A stretch of DNA of 64,000 nt from Mustela lutreola. Taxonomy: Eukaryota; Chordata; Mammalia; Carnivora; Mustelidae. The translations under genes were made by a program, and so were the position numbers. Where the stretch lies: NCBI RefSeq assembly GCF_030435805.1, contig NC_081291.1:13725001-13789000 (forward strand), written 5' to 3'. Shown here one piece after another: positions 1-16,517 of the stretch. The first letter of the stretch is position 1, and each line of letters begins with the position of its first letter. The notes below the pieces were generated by a model. That model was given only the letters and a program-made list of their open reading frames with translations, ran no database searches and was not told the DNA's origin.

Positions 1-156
1 ATTGGGCAGACAGAGATCACAAGTAGGCAGAGAGAGAGGAGGAAGCAGGCTCCCCGCTGAGCAGAGAGCCTGATGCAGGGCTCAATCCCAGGACCCCAGG
101 ATCATGACCCGAGCCAAAGGCAGAGGCTTTAACCCACTGAGCCACCCAGGCGCCCC
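1..156 (-). repeat. CAN-SINE cut by the window edge
   Basis: Minus-strand CAN-SINE missing its poly-T end at the window start and ending CCACCCAGGCGCCCC. Confidence 0.93.
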
Positions 157-1206
157 TAAATGCGTGTCCTTCTGAGCGGCTAACTTGGGAGGATGATTTG
201 CAGCAAGAGCTAACAGATACAAACTCAAAGGATATTGAAGTTGGAAAGCAAGAGTGCTGGATTTTCAGATAGTATTTTTGTGATTATTGCTCCATTTTGT
301 GATTATTGCTCAGTTTTGCATCTTGGGTGGTCTTCTGAGCCTTCTGAACACTTCTGAGCCTAAGGTCCAATTTGCACTGTACCTAGAACAGTCCTGAAAT
401 GGAGGGTTCATGAGGCCTTTTCCAAAACTCTTATTTCACCCAAAATATGTTTTAAAGTGTGTTCATAAAGTGTTCTCTGGAGAGTGCGTGTGTGGGGGGG
501 AATATGCCCCTTGTCATGCAGAGCAATTTCCTTCAAGGTGGCATCTGGCTTTCCATTCTAAATATCACAAGCACAGAGGACCCCAGCTCTGTCCTGCCAC
601 TTTCAGTAGATTGCATGTGCAGAACTAAAGAGAGACCAGTTGGATCCAGGGGACAACAACGGTGATGCTTGTGTGAATTACTCAGGGTATCCAAGCCATG
701 GTGGGCAGCCAAAACTCAATAGTTCTTCTCAACCAGGAATAGTGTGGTTAAGTGTTTTCAGTATCCCCCAGTATGCCTGCTGTTGCAAAAATGCAACAAA
801 GCTGGAACAGACACTCTCTGCCCCCACCTCCCTTTCACCCTCTTCATGTTTATCTCTTCCTGATGAATGTCATTCACAGAAAATACCTCCAACCTTTCTT
901 GGGCCCTCCTTTGGCCACAAGAGTGTGTCCAGCTTGTGCACAGGGAAGACCAGAAGTGTGAGGGGTTAATCTCTCTAGAAGCAGCTCTCAGCCAATACCT
1001 GATGGGGTTCAGTGGATAAACACCCCAGGCCCAAGCCCCTGTGTGGGGACCACTCTGCTGTGTGTGCTCTATACTGTTTCCCAGGGGTCCCCAACAGCAT
1101 GGCGCCTCAGTTGCCCACAGTACTATCTGCTCACTGGCGTCCCCGAAGGCCTCTGGGGATTCCTGGGGTAATCTCCCATATAGACAAACCACATCCCTCA
1201 AATCCT
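157..1206. other. Intergenic stretch without recognised gene
   Basis: No coding exon, RNA gene or recognised repeat was found. Several overlapping ORFs of 60-150 codons exist but lack codon-like composition or family resemblance. Confidence 0.5.
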
Positions 1207-1222
1207 CTCAAGGTCTAGTTCT

Positions 1223-1421
1223 CTCTTTTATTTTTATTATTTTTTAAGATTTTATTTATTTCTTTGACAGCGAGAAAGATCACAAGAGGCAGACAGAGGG
1301 AGGGGGGGGGAGCAGGCTCCCCACCCAAGCAGAGAGCCAGAGGTGGGGCTTGATCCCAGGACCCTGAGATCATGACCAGAGCCAAAGCAGAAGCCGAACC
1401 CACTGAGCCACCCAGGCGCCC
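1223..1421 (-). repeat. CAN-SINE with 16-bp target duplication
   Basis: Full-length minus-strand element. CTCAAGGTCTAGTTCT is repeated exactly at 1207-1222 and 1422-1437. Confidence 0.95.
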
Positions 1422-2017
1422 CTCAAGGTCTAGTTCTGATGATCCCAATCCAAGGCAACATCTTTGAGAGATGTTGTCCACTTTCTAATCACACAGGATG
1501 CTGATAGCTGCTGGTTTTGCATGGCCCGTGGAATTAATGGAGACATCAATATCCTTTCTGATTTGGTCCTCATAGCTGTGTTTGGTAGAGTGGAGGAGGT
1601 TACCTTATTTTGTAAGGGAAACTAAAGTGGCAGGTCGCATGACTGTTTCCAGAGCCAGGTCTGTCCCAGCTCCTGGAGGACACAGAGCGACCTGAGCCTT
1701 TGGCTCCAGCCCCAGAATCAGCCTTATCCCCTCTCACCTGATTCTGGCCGAGATATGAGGATGCTCGGAGTCCCTTCCAGGGAACAGCTGGCAAGGTGGG
1801 GCAGGTTTCACTGGGCTATGGGCAGCACTCCCAGCCGGCCTTCCAAGCTGAAACCTTGCATAGTTTTCAGGGCTCCTGTCCTGGGTCCCGTGAGGATGTG
1901 CAAGGGTCAGACGAGAGTGAGGCTAGTGAGCTCAAGAGGTACAACATTTAAGGAGCTCATTCTAGTTCAGGACCCCATCTGTACCTGCAGGAGCCTGAGA
2001 ACAAGTGCCTCCTTAAA

Positions 2018-2655
2018 TTTGTCTTGATTTAGGTGAAATTCACATAACACAGGATTCACCACTTGAAAGTGCACAATTCTCGGGGCTCTCTGCTCAGCAG
2101 GGAGCCTGCTTCCTCCTCTCTCTCTGCCTGCCTCTCTGCCTACTTGTGATCTCTGTCTGTCAAATAAATAAATAAAATCTATAAAGTGCACAATTCAGTT
2201 AGCATTTAGTGCACTGACAATGTGGTGCAAACATTACTCCTGTCTAATTCCAGAACATTTCTATCACCCAGAAAGGAAAGCCTGTCCTCATGAGCAGTCA
2301 CTCCCCATGCCCCCCCACCCCCACCCCCTGAAAGCCACTGATCTGCCTCATCTCTATGGATCGACCTGTTCTGGATGTTTCATATATGTGGGATCACACA
2401 CTATGTGGCCATTTGCGTGTGACTTCTTTCACTTGGCACGATGTTTCTGAGCTTCATCCATATGTAGCATAGGTCAGTGCTTTGTTCCTTCTCATGGCTG
2501 AGTTAATATTCCCGCTGGATGGATTCATCACATTTTTTACCCGCTTACCTGTTGATGGCCATTTGGGCTGTTTCCACCTTTTGGCAGGTGTGACTAGTGC
2601 TGCTACGAATATGCTTGTAGAAGAATTTGTTTGAAGACCTGTTTTCAATTCTTCT
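2018..2655 (-). repeat. Old L1M 3' fragment interrupted by a SINE
   Basis: Reads as the reverse complement of the end of ORF2 and the 3' part of mammalian-wide L1M (TTCCAGAACATTTC, TTGATGG, TTTGGGCTGTTTCCACC). It is interrupted at 2080-2182. Confidence 0.8.
2080..2182 (+). repeat. 5'-truncated CAN-SINE inserted in L1M
   Basis: Plus-strand 3' half only, ending in the AAATAAATAAATAAAATC tail. AAAGTGCACAATTC is duplicated on both sides. Confidence 0.92.
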
Positions 2656-2934
2656 AGGTCTCCAGTTTTGCACCTGCACCCTAGGCCTGGCCCTGGAGAT
2701 GAGGCTGAGGGGTCCAGCTTCTGGTTCCCCTGCCCAGTCCAGGAGATGAGGTGCTGCTCGCTGGCAGACAGCCATGGTCCTTCCTCCTCGTTCTCTTGTT
2801 CCACACCCCAGAGTCCCAGGGGACTGCCCCAGTCCAGGGGAGTCTCAGAAACAACAATTCCCAGTGTTTCTCAGGCACCTGCTGTGTTCTGGAACCCTCT
2901 GTGATGGGGTAATGAGGTTCCAGCCATGGCCACC

Positions 2935-3050
2935 ATATGGCCTTATTTCCTGGGTCTCAGTTTCCCCATCTGTACATGGGGCTGTCCCAAAGATAAATCG
3001 AAGCCAGGAAAGTGCCTGGCATGCATCTGCAGAACCAGGCATGTTATAAT
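2935..3050 (+). repeat. MIR fragment
   Basis: Contains the MIR-type CTCAGTTTCCCCATCTGTA and AGTGCCTGGCATG words. Confidence 0.6.
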
Positions 3051-3057
3051 GATGTAA

Positions 3058-3172
3058 CACTTATTTACTTATTTATTTCTAAAAGTAAGTTCTACACCCA
3101 ACATGGGGCTTGAACTCATGGCCCTGAGGTCAAGAGTCACACGCTCTACTGACTGAGCCAGCCAGGTCCCCT
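3058..3172 (-). repeat. Older CAN-SINE-like element
   Basis: Minus-strand element with TTATTTACTTATTTATTT, TTGAACTCATG and GAGCCAGCCAGGTCCCC. It is divergent and shorter than the young class. Confidence 0.7.
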
Positions 3173-3824
3173 GACATTTATTCTTATTTGAACTTTTTCA
3201 TTGATATTTATTGTGGTCCCCGAGAACCCATGCTTACTGGGTGCTCCCACGTGTCAGGCGCCACGTGGGACATTCATGTGTGCTCTGTCCTCGCTCCATT
3301 CCACCAGCAAGGTCGTCTATGCATCTTACCAGCCACTCTGGGAGGAGGCAGCTGGAGCTGGAGTTGGTGGGCCACTCAGGTCTGGGTGTATCAGATCAGC
3401 AGGATTCCTGCTAGGGTCAGGCTTGAGGGACCAGCTCCCCCCCGCCCCCGAGTGCTGTCACCTGTCTGTCTGTTGGAAAGGGTCCTAGGGGAACTTGAAA
3501 TCACTTTGTGGCTGAGCCGTCTCCTTTCTCCCTGGGACTCAGAGTGCCTGTGTGGCTCAGGAAGGGATGCAGTAGGAGAATTCTGGGGACATCTGTCCGT
3601 TTGGGGTGAGTGGAGGCCAGGCATCCCCACTCCCAGTGCAATTTATGTGCATGAAGATTTGTGGGACATGGCTCCCCAACTAGGGTCTACAAGGAATAGA
3701 CCCTTGCCCCCCACTTCTGCCTCCCCACCCTACTCCTGTCATCCCACCCATTACCCCAGGCCTGGGCTGGACCGCACATGTTTGGATGTGACTCGAGTGA
3801 CAAAGGCGATAGCGAGGGTCAGAG

Positions 3825-3830
3825 TTTATT
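3825..3830 (-). terminator. Candidate TMEM221 poly(A) signal AATAAA
   Basis: AATAAA on the minus strand about 925 bp downstream of the TMEM221 stop. It lies outside any SINE I can recognise, unlike most AATAAA words here, which are SINE tails. The 3' UTR would run from 4753 to about 3805. Transcript data are needed to confirm it. Confidence 0.4.
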
Positions 3831-3984
3831 TGAGGGCTGCATGAGATGGGAATGGGGCCAGGGCCTCTGGAGATCCCTGGGGCTCTGAGTCATCCACTCT
3901 AAGCCTTGGCAGTTTTGTGAGCCCAAGAAAGTGGCCATCAACCCACCTTCTCCTGCCACCAGGGCACCCGACTGATGACGACAC

Positions 3985-4380
3985 AGGTTGACATGCACTG
4001 AGGATCTACTGTGCACAGGCACCTGGACTGGCTTACACCAAGTCTCACAGGAGCCCTAGGAGGGGGAACTGCTTCTGGCCACATTTTATAAACAAGGAAA
4101 CTGAGACACAGAGCAGCGAAACCCACAGCCAGAAGGCTGGGTCCAGCCGTCCATGTGCACCTGGGGCCCTAGGGTGCTCTGAGCTCAGCACACACAGATT
4201 TCAAATGCTCACAGCCTGGAAGAAGTCGCAGAGTCTGAGACTTGCACTGTCAGCAGCATGGGAGTTACAGAAACCCGGTTCGAATCCTGACTCTGAAGCT
4301 CAGTACTGGCCATGGGACTCCTGGTGAGTCACTGCCCTTCTTTGGACCTCGGTTTCATCTGTAAAATGGATGGAGACATT
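3985..4380 (+). repeat. MIR remnants in the TMEM221 3' flank
   Basis: 3985-4130 has ACAAGGAAACTGAGACACAGAG, shared by MIR; 4318-4380 has GTGAGTCACTGCCCTTC and a CATCTGTAAAATGGA word. The two are probably separate copies, and both may lie in the TMEM221 3' UTR. Confidence 0.6.
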
Positions 4381-4753
4381 TAGAGAACCACTGTTTAAGC
4401 CCAACCCTCCCCTCCTGCATCTAACATCTGGAGAGCTACATTTTCCGGCTTCCTCTGCCCAGAGATGTGGCCATGTGACTCTGTTCTTGCCAATGAGGTA
4501 TAAGCAGGAGGGTCCCAAGGCCTCCCGGGAAGATTTCCAGGTGCTGAGTGCCCCCTGGTCTCTGCCTTTCCCTCTGAGAGAGGAGGTGAAGGCTGGAGCC
4601 CTGGCAGCCATTTTGTGACATGAAGCCACCTTGCAGACACAAGGCACGGATGCTGAGAAATCAAGTACTGCTACTGTGGCTGAGCCTGGACCTATCTTTA
4701 CAGAGTCCTCTTCCTGCTGCCTGACACCAGGTCTCTATCCCTGATCCCTGGGT

Positions 4754-10517
<5,764 letters not shown>

Positions 10518-10874
10518 CTACAAGCCCCTAAACTCATTAAAGGGACCGCTACACCGCCCACTGCCCGAAGCACCTGTTTCATTGCTTTAAAAAAAAAAAA
10601 AAAGAAAAGAAAAAAGAAACTTGAACGAATTTTTAAATAATTCACTCTGATACTCGGTCTCTTTACCTGCGGCGCTTGCAGTTGGCTGCGATTTCCCCTC
10701 CGTTCGACCTTCTTTTAAGGCTTTGCCGAAATGTCGCCTCCTGGGCGAGGCCCTTTGGCGGCCGCGGCTTGAGCAGGCACCCCTGTCTTTTGCTGTTCGA
10801 CTTTGTTCCTCCCAAGGCCCGTAGTTTTGGTTATTATCTATTTATTTTTATTTTTATTTTTTATTTATTTATTT

Positions 10875-11048
10875 ATTTTTTTTTAAAGATTTTATTTATT
10901 TGACAGAGAGAAATCACAAGTGGGCAGAGAGAGAGAGGAGGAAGCAGGCTCCCAGAGAGAGCCCGATGCGGGACTCGACCCCAGGACCCCGAGACCACGA
11001 CCCGAGCCGAAGGCAGCGGCTCAACCCACTGAGCCACCCAGGCGCCCC
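10875..11048 (-). repeat. CAN-SINE
   Basis: Minus-strand element ending CCACCCAGGCGCCCC. It follows a TTTA-rich stretch at 10830-10874 and abuts L1M. Confidence 0.93.
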
Positions 11049-11460
11049 TTTATTTTTAATTTTAAACATTGAGGTGAGATTTACATGACATAAAAGAAAC
11101 CATTCCGAAGTGAACAGTCCAGTGGTATTTAGTACATACAGTGTTGTGCAAACAGCATCTTCGTCTGGTTCTGGAACATTTTCATCATCCCCAAAGGAGA
11201 CCCCATCCCCTTCCCCTAAGCCCTGGCAACCGCTGATCTGCTTTCTGTCTCTGGATTTGCCTGTTCTGGACATTTTATACAAATGGAGCCAGAGCCTATA
11301 TGACTTCCGGTGTCCCGTTTCTTTCACTAACGTTCATCTACATTGTACCGTGTATTAGTTCTCCGTTCCTTTTAGGGGCTGAAGAGTATCTCACTGATGG
11401 ATGGACCACATGGTGTTTATGCATTTGTCTGTTGAGGGGCATTTGGTTTTTTTCCCACCT

Positions 11461-11640
11461 TTTTTTTTTTTTTTAAGATTTTATTCATTTTATTTGACAG
11501 AGATCACAAGTAGACAGAGAGGAAGGCAGAGAGAGAGGAGGAAGCAGGCTCCCCGCTGAGCAGAGAGCTCGATGCGGGACTCGATCCCAAGACCCTGAGA
11601 TCATGACCTGAGCCGAACCCACTGAGCCACCCAGGCGCCC
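11461..11640 (-). repeat. CAN-SINE inserted in L1M
   Basis: Flanked by the duplicated target TTTTTCCCACCTTTT on both sides. Confidence 0.93.
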
Positions 11641-11938
11641 CTTTTTCCCACCTTTTAGCTGTTGTGAATAGTGTTGCTGTGAACACGCACACGGTTATTT
11701 ATTTGAGTCTCTATTTCTTTTGGGTTTATACCTGGAGTGGAATTGCTGGTAATTACGGTCCTTCTGTATTTATCTTATGGAGGAACCTCAGATTGCTTTC
11801 CACAGCAACCTGCACCCTTTTACCTTCCCACCAGCAATGCCCGAGGGCTCCACTCTCTTCATTTCCCTGCTAACATTCATTACGCCCTGGGTTTTCATTA
11901 TAGCCATCCACTGGGCGTGAAGTGGGATCTCACCGTGC

Positions 11939-12132
11939 CTTTTTTTTTCCCCCCTAAGATTTTATTTATTTATTTGACAGACAGAGATTACAAGTAAGCA
12001 GAGAGGCAGGCGGTGGGTGTTGTGGGGGGGGGGGGGAGCAGGCTCCCTGCTGAGCAGAGCCCCATGGGGGACCGTGGGATCATGCCCTGAGTCGAAGTCA
12101 GAGGCTTAATCCACTGTGCCACCCAGGAGCCC
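11939..12132 (-). repeat. CAN-SINE inserted in L1M
   Basis: Target duplication CTCACCGTGC on both sides. The body holds a 12-G run replacing the usual GGCAGAGAG part. Confidence 0.92.
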
Positions 12133-12495
12133 CTCACCGTGCTTTTGATTTGCATTTCCCTAAGGGCTAAGGAGGCTGGGCATTTTTTCGTGGGTTTGGT
12201 CTTTTGTGCATCTTCTTTGGAGAAATGCCTCTTCAGGTCCTTTGCTTAGTTTTGAATGGGTTTCTTGTCTTCTTGCCACGCCCCCCCCCCCCCACCGCCT
12301 CCCACCCTGCGGCACTTTACGTCTCTCGAAGCTCTGCTGGTGAGTCCGAGGGCCCCCTGCTGGGGGGGTGGCGCTGCTCCCGGACGCCACGACGTCTGCC
12401 TCGAGTGTCCCCTTCTGTGACCCCTTAGAGTCTGGGGCGGTAACTCCTCTGGAGGTCGCAGCCCCGAATCCCCACTCGCGAGCTCCCCGCGGGGG

Positions 12496-12829
12496 TCAGA
12501 AGAGCTCCCCCGCGCCGCCGCCCTCCGCCCCGCTCTTCTGCTCCGGCGGGCTCCCGCTCCCGGGGCCGCGCTTGCCCCGGGCGGTCTGGTCCACGCGGTA
12601 CTTGCAGCGGCGCAGCGGCTCCGTGAGGCTCCGCGGCGCGGGGTCGTCCAGGTCTTCGGGCTGCAGGAAGCTGCGGTCCAGCAGCTCCGCCGCCTCCTGC
12701 CAGTTGGCGAAGCAGGCGGGGCCCAGGCGCCGGATCTCGTCGGTGGCATCGTGGGTGAGGACGTCCCCGCTGGGCTTGAGCACCACGACAGCCGGCAGGC
12801 GCTCCACGGAGAAGCGGCGCCCGAGGTCC
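12496..12829 (-). CDS. NXNL1: NXNL1 exon 2
   Basis: 334 nt after a CCCCACAG acceptor. It encodes DLGRRFSVERLPAVVVLKP and the C-terminal extension CFANWQEAAELLDRSF, ending GAGELF then stop. The antisense strand carries a long open frame because of high GC content. Confidence 0.94.
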
Positions 12830-15285
12830 CTGTGGGGCGGGCGCGTCAGTCGGGTCGGAAGCCGGTCCCGATCCCGAGCTGGGGAGCCACCTCCATCCCC
12901 AGGACTCACGGAGCGCCTTCCGTGTGCATGGTGTGCGCTGGGGGCGCCCGGGGACCTGGCCAGGCCTCAGTGGCCTCTGCACTGTGTCTCCAATACCTCA
13001 GACAAGCTACCACCTCATATATTTCATGTCATGTCATGTCATGTCATGTCATGTCATGTCATATATTATAATTGTATATGTTATAACACATCACAACATG
13101 CACTATGCGGGACGTACGCTAAAAAACGTATACTGGGGCGCGTGGGTTGTTCAGTTGGTTAAGCGTTTGCTTTGTGCTCAGGTCATGATCCCATGGTCCT
13201 GGGATCCAGCCCAGCGCCCAGCGTTGGGCTCCCTGCTCAGTGACGCCTGCTTCGCCCTCTCCCACTCCTCCTGCTTGTGTTCCCTCTCTCTGTCAAATAA
13301 ATAAATAAAATCTTTTAAAAAGATAAAAAGTAAAAAATACACTAAAAAATGACTCATTGTTGATGCGAAATTTGTTTTTGTATTTTATCTGGGAACTCTG
13401 TGTGTGTGTGTTCCTGTGTGTATAGGGTGGCGAGAAGGGGGTAGGGAATGGCTCACTCTCTGTCCAGACACCTAAGCCACCCAGAGTAGGCTTTGTCCAG
13501 AGGACCCTGTGTCACACGAGGTCAGCAGGTCCGAGTTTGGCTCTGACACAACCTCACAGCTGACATTTCTGCCCTGGGAAGGAAAATGTTGCCACTTTGC
13601 AGGAAGGATTCCCCTCAGGAGCAGAGAGGGCAGAAGGAGGAAGCAAATGTCCTAACTCTGATAATGGTGGGTGGAGAATGACGGTCTCTAGAAACTTCCA
13701 ACTTGGGGAGCAAAATTAATGAAGTCAGTCAAGTGTCAGAAGCCTGTGATTCGCTTTCAGATGGTTCCTTGCAAACTTCCCGTGTGTGTAGATAAAGCAG
13801 ACATGGCCAGGTGCCAACGAGTGCTGTGGATTTCACTGCATGCTTCTTCCAACTTGAGAGATTTTGGAAAATTTTCATCATGAAAAGTTGAAGTTTAAAA
13901 AGAAGGAAAGCCAGGGCGCCTGGCTGGCTCAGTTGGAGGAGAGTGTGACTCTTGATTTCGGGATTGTGAGTTCGAGCCCCATGCTGGGTGTAGAGATTAC
14001 TTAAAAATAAAATGTTAAAAAGAAATTTTTAAACTAAAAAAAAAAAAAAAAAGGAACGCCTTCCTGCAGAAAAGGGGAGGGTCCTAAGACAGCCATGAGC
14101 TGTAGCATGGTTCATTGGGCAACTGGGTACACCACCTCTCTCTCAGCTCCGATGCCCTCCTGCCTGGCTCCCAGCTACTCTGAGGATCATATCCACTCCC
14201 GTTAAGATGGAGACCATGGTGCTGCTCTGCATGGTGCTTGCAGACCTCTCCTATCGCTTACTTTTTTTTTTTTTTTTAAGATTTTATTTATTTATTTGTC
14301 AAAGAGAGAGAGAGAGAGAGCATAAGCAGGGAGAGCGAGAAGCAGACTCCTGGCTGAGCACAGAGCCCAACGTGGGACTTGATCCTAGGACCCTGGCATC
14401 GTGACCCCAGCCAAAGGCAGACACTTAACCTGCTGAGCCATGCAGGCATCCCTCCCATCTGTGATTGCTTACCGTTCCCTGAACTGCTGCTCTTTCTCTG
14501 ATGGCCTCTTCATCTGTGCTGTGCCCTCTGCCTGGGAACCCTTCCCTCTCCTCACTCTTTCCTATCCTCCCTGGCCTTGGGGGTCTCTTTTTAAAAACAC
14601 TTCTTCAAGGAACCATTCCCTGACCCCAAACCTCAGCAAGATCTCCCCATTATATTTCCACACGGCATCCTCCCTTTGTCCTCTGGACCATTACTGCAGT
14701 TTCTTATTATATATGTATTTGAGTCTTTGTGTCACATCTGTCTCCCATCTAGGTTGTAAGCTCCTTGGGAGCTAAGTAGAAACGGGCATACGTAGCCCCT
14801 TAGGTGGTCCCCTCCCCACCCCATCTGGGGATAGACTGGCACACAGGACGCACTCATTAATTCCAGCTGGAACAGAGGGAACAATAAATAAAAACGTCAC
14901 TTTCAGCAGAAATATCTCCTCCTCCAGGAAGCCCTCCCTGACCTCTTCTCCCACCTCACCTCCTCAGGTCATCCTCGAAGGGCAGGAAGAGCCACTTCTT
15001 TGGCATGTCCCTGAGGAACAGATCCTGCTGCTCCTCTGTGGGATCCTGGGACACGTACACCAGAGCCAGCTGGGCTGCCCGCAGCACGTAGAACTCATCT
15101 GTGAGCTTTACGAAGAAGTCCCTGAGGATAGGTGCGAAGGCTTGACACTGTGGGCAGGACCCAGAGCCGAAGAAGAGAAGCACCAGCCGGTTCTCCAGCC
15201 TGCGACTGAGCTCAGCCTCCGTGTCCAGCTCATCCTGGTCACTGTTATTGCGAATTAGGACACGGCCGGAGAACAGGGAGGCCAT
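12496..15285 (-). CDS. NXNL1: NXNL1, nucleoredoxin-like 1 / rod-derived cone viability factor (two exons)
   Basis: Exon 1 is 15285-14960 and exon 2 is 12829-12496, 660 nt in all: 219 codons plus stop, against about 212 in human. The protein opens MASLFSGRVLIRNNSDQDEL and has a thioredoxin-like fold with the redox motif CPQC at residues 44-47. Exon 2 starts DLGRRFSVERLPAVVVLKP, the second half of the fold, and ends in a Gly/Glu/Pro-rich tail that is longer and more variable than in human. In mammals the gene is expressed in photoreceptors: the long form is a thioredoxin-like enzyme, and the short secreted form supports cone survival. The gene lies head-to-head with the upstream side of SLC27A1. 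Identification rests on near-identity with the remembered family sequence. Confidence 0.95.
13021..13062. repeat. ATGTC pentanucleotide microsatellite in NXNL1 intron 1
   Basis: About eight perfect tandem units of 5 bp, followed by AT-rich decayed sequence. It lies about 200 bp upstream of the exon 2 acceptor. Confidence 0.9.
13135..13332 (+). repeat. CAN-SINE in NXNL1 intron 1
   Basis: Plus-strand full-length element from GGGGCGCGTGGGTTG to a TCAAATAAATAAATAAAATC tail. Confidence 0.92.
13914..14053 (+). repeat. Older CAN-SINE, short body
   Basis: GGGCGCCTGGCTGGCTCAG, a tRNA-like head, then GAGCCCCATGCTGGGTGTAG and an A-rich tail. It lacks the CT-rich body of the young class. Confidence 0.85.
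14262..14453 (-). repeat. CAN-SINE in NXNL1 intron 1
   Basis: Minus strand; its GA-repeat body and GAGCCATGCAGGCATCCC end are diverged. Confidence 0.9.
14454..14795 (+). repeat. L2 3' end
   Basis: TGCCCTCTGCCTGGGAACCC, CCATTCCCTGACCCC and TTGTAAGCTCCTTGGGAGCT follow L2. It ends about 160 bp before the NXNL1 exon 1 donor on the minus strand. Confidence 0.7.
14956..15285 (-). CDS. NXNL1: NXNL1 short form by retention of intron 1 (109 codons)
   Basis: If the intron is kept, the reading frame runs across the donor as AGG TGA. The stop is made from the GTGAGG donor itself and ends the protein ...EDDLRR at residue 109. This matches the short, secreted, trophic RdCVF form known from human and mouse, a truncated thioredoxin fold that keeps CPQC. 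The frame is seen in the sequence; use of the form is inferred from the family. Confidence 0.7.
   Translation of the reverse strand: MASLFSGRVLIRNNSDQDELDTEAELSRRLENRLVLLFFGSGSCPQCQAFAPILRDFFVKLTDEFYVLRAAQLALVYVSQDPTEEQQDLFLRDMPKKWLFLPFEDDLRR
14960..15285 (-). CDS. NXNL1: NXNL1 exon 1
   Basis: 326 nt, residues 1-108 plus two bases of codon 109. It contains LVLLFFGSGSCPQCQAF with the CPQC redox pair. The donor reads GAG then GTGAGG. Confidence 0.95.
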
Positions 15286-15363
15286 GGCAGCCTTGGCTGG
15301 GAGCTGGGGACACGGCGGAGGGACTTTGTGTGGCCCTGGGTCTGCTGGCTGGCGGCTGGCCCA

Positions 15364-15369
15364 GGATTA
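15364..15369 (-). promoter_or_regulatory. Candidate CRX/OTX2 site TAATCC upstream of NXNL1
   Basis: TAATCC on the gene's sense strand, about 80 bp upstream of the NXNL1 ATG. A second homeodomain-like TAATCT stands at 15402-15407 on the plus strand. CRX and OTX2 are the photoreceptor homeobox factors that bind TAATCC. Short motifs occur by chance, so support comes mainly from position and expected expression. Confidence 0.4.
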
Positions 15370-15609
15370 GGTATCTTTAGGAGGCCAGTTTAGGACCTCA
15401 CTAATCTGCTTAAACTGCGACCTGATTCTGTGCTGCCTTTGAGGGTAGGGGCAGGCTGCCCAGGGGCTCCTTCCCGGAAGAAATCCATTAAGAAAAAGTA
15501 CAGGATTGCAAAGGAAAACAGTAATCCTGACATATGGGTGTGAAAATATCTTATTAAGTTGTGATGTAAAATATACGAGATTCTTCATGAATTCAATGTG
15601 TTAAGTAAT

Positions 15610-16205
15610 TGTGGTTCACCTGGGCTCTACAAATGATTGTGATTTCTACTGTGATAAATGGTATTTTGAAGTGTCTGCCTGCAATGGCCAGGATGTGATG
15701 TGAAATTATCTTTGATTTCCACGGCAGTCAAAGTCACAGGGCTGGCTGATACCTGCTTTGACAGGACATGAAAAACATTCCACCTTCCAGTTAAGTGTAA
15801 AATTTAATGGGAAACTTGTTAAAATGGACGCGGGAGGCCAGGAGGGGGCGCTCTCACCATACCAGCGGTCAGTTACCGGAAGACGGGTCAGTTTCAGAAC
15901 TTTGGTAGAAGAATCCAGAGGAAAGAATGATCAATTGTAGCTCCCAACAGGAAAAGAGGGACATTGCAGCCACCCCTGCAACTCAGCCAGTTAGCCATCA
16001 TCACCCTGAACTGCTTTTCTCCATTGGACTTTCCTTCAAAACAACCCCTCCCAAGTTCCTCCCTTCTTCTCCATAAAATAACCTTCATCTTCTTTATTGA
16101 AAGAGGCTTCGGTTTTTGCTGTAGTTTGCTTTTCCCGAATCATCCCAAATTCTGTACTATTCCCAAATAAACCTATTTTTGCTAGCTGACTTTATTTTTA
16201 AGGTC
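15610..16205 (+). mobile_element. Probable solitary LTR (fossil), family uncertain
   Basis: LTR-like layout: CATAAAATAACC, then a Thr/Ser-codon-free T/C-rich stretch, an AATAAA at about 16166, and a CA end near 16204. The left limit is unclear. It could be an ERV1-class LTR and appears old. It stands upstream of NXNL1. No internal retroviral region is next to it. Confidence 0.4.
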
Positions 16206-16517
16206 AACAGAAGTTAATGAAAATAAATGTGGGGTTTTTCCCCTACACCCTCCTGAATTCAGTGGGGACAGCCCACCTTAAGATCCCTTGGTGTGTAAGG
16301 TTGAAAATCATGGCCACAAGCATTTGCAGTCCCCTCTCATCAAGAATTGGAAACTAGTTCCCCTTTCCTTGAATCTGGGCCAGCTTCATGACTTGCTTTG
16401 ACCAAGAGAATGTGGTGCGAGGTCTGAGTTTGGAGGATGAGTCTTATCCTCGCTTGTCATTTTCATTCTCTTAGAAGGCTGCCTTCAAAACCCCTGTGTG
16501 GGAAAGCTGACCTTGCC

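Larger units (their letters stand above)
11049..12270 (-). repeat. Old L1M 3' region, broken by two SINEs
   Basis: Minus-strand L1M reading through TCTGGTTCTGGAACATTTTC, TTGCCTGTTCTGGACATTTT, GGAGTGGAATTGCTGG, CAGCAATGCCCGAGGG and CTTTTGATTTGCATTTCCCT. Pieces are 11049-11460, 11641-11938 and 12133-12270. It lies just downstream of the NXNL1 stop. Confidence 0.85.

Noticed and set aside
1-3800. 3' end of MVB12A expected to the left
   Set aside because: No exon resembling MVB12A could be read; it probably lies outside the window.
3188-3844. 218-codon open frame on the plus strand
   Set aside because: Composition is not coding-like, there is no family resemblance, and it overlaps MIR-like sequence and the probable TMEM221 3' UTR on the other strand.
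12368-13162. 264-codon open frame on the plus strand
   Set aside because: It is the antisense shadow of GC-rich NXNL1 exon 2 and runs on into the ATGTC microsatellite.
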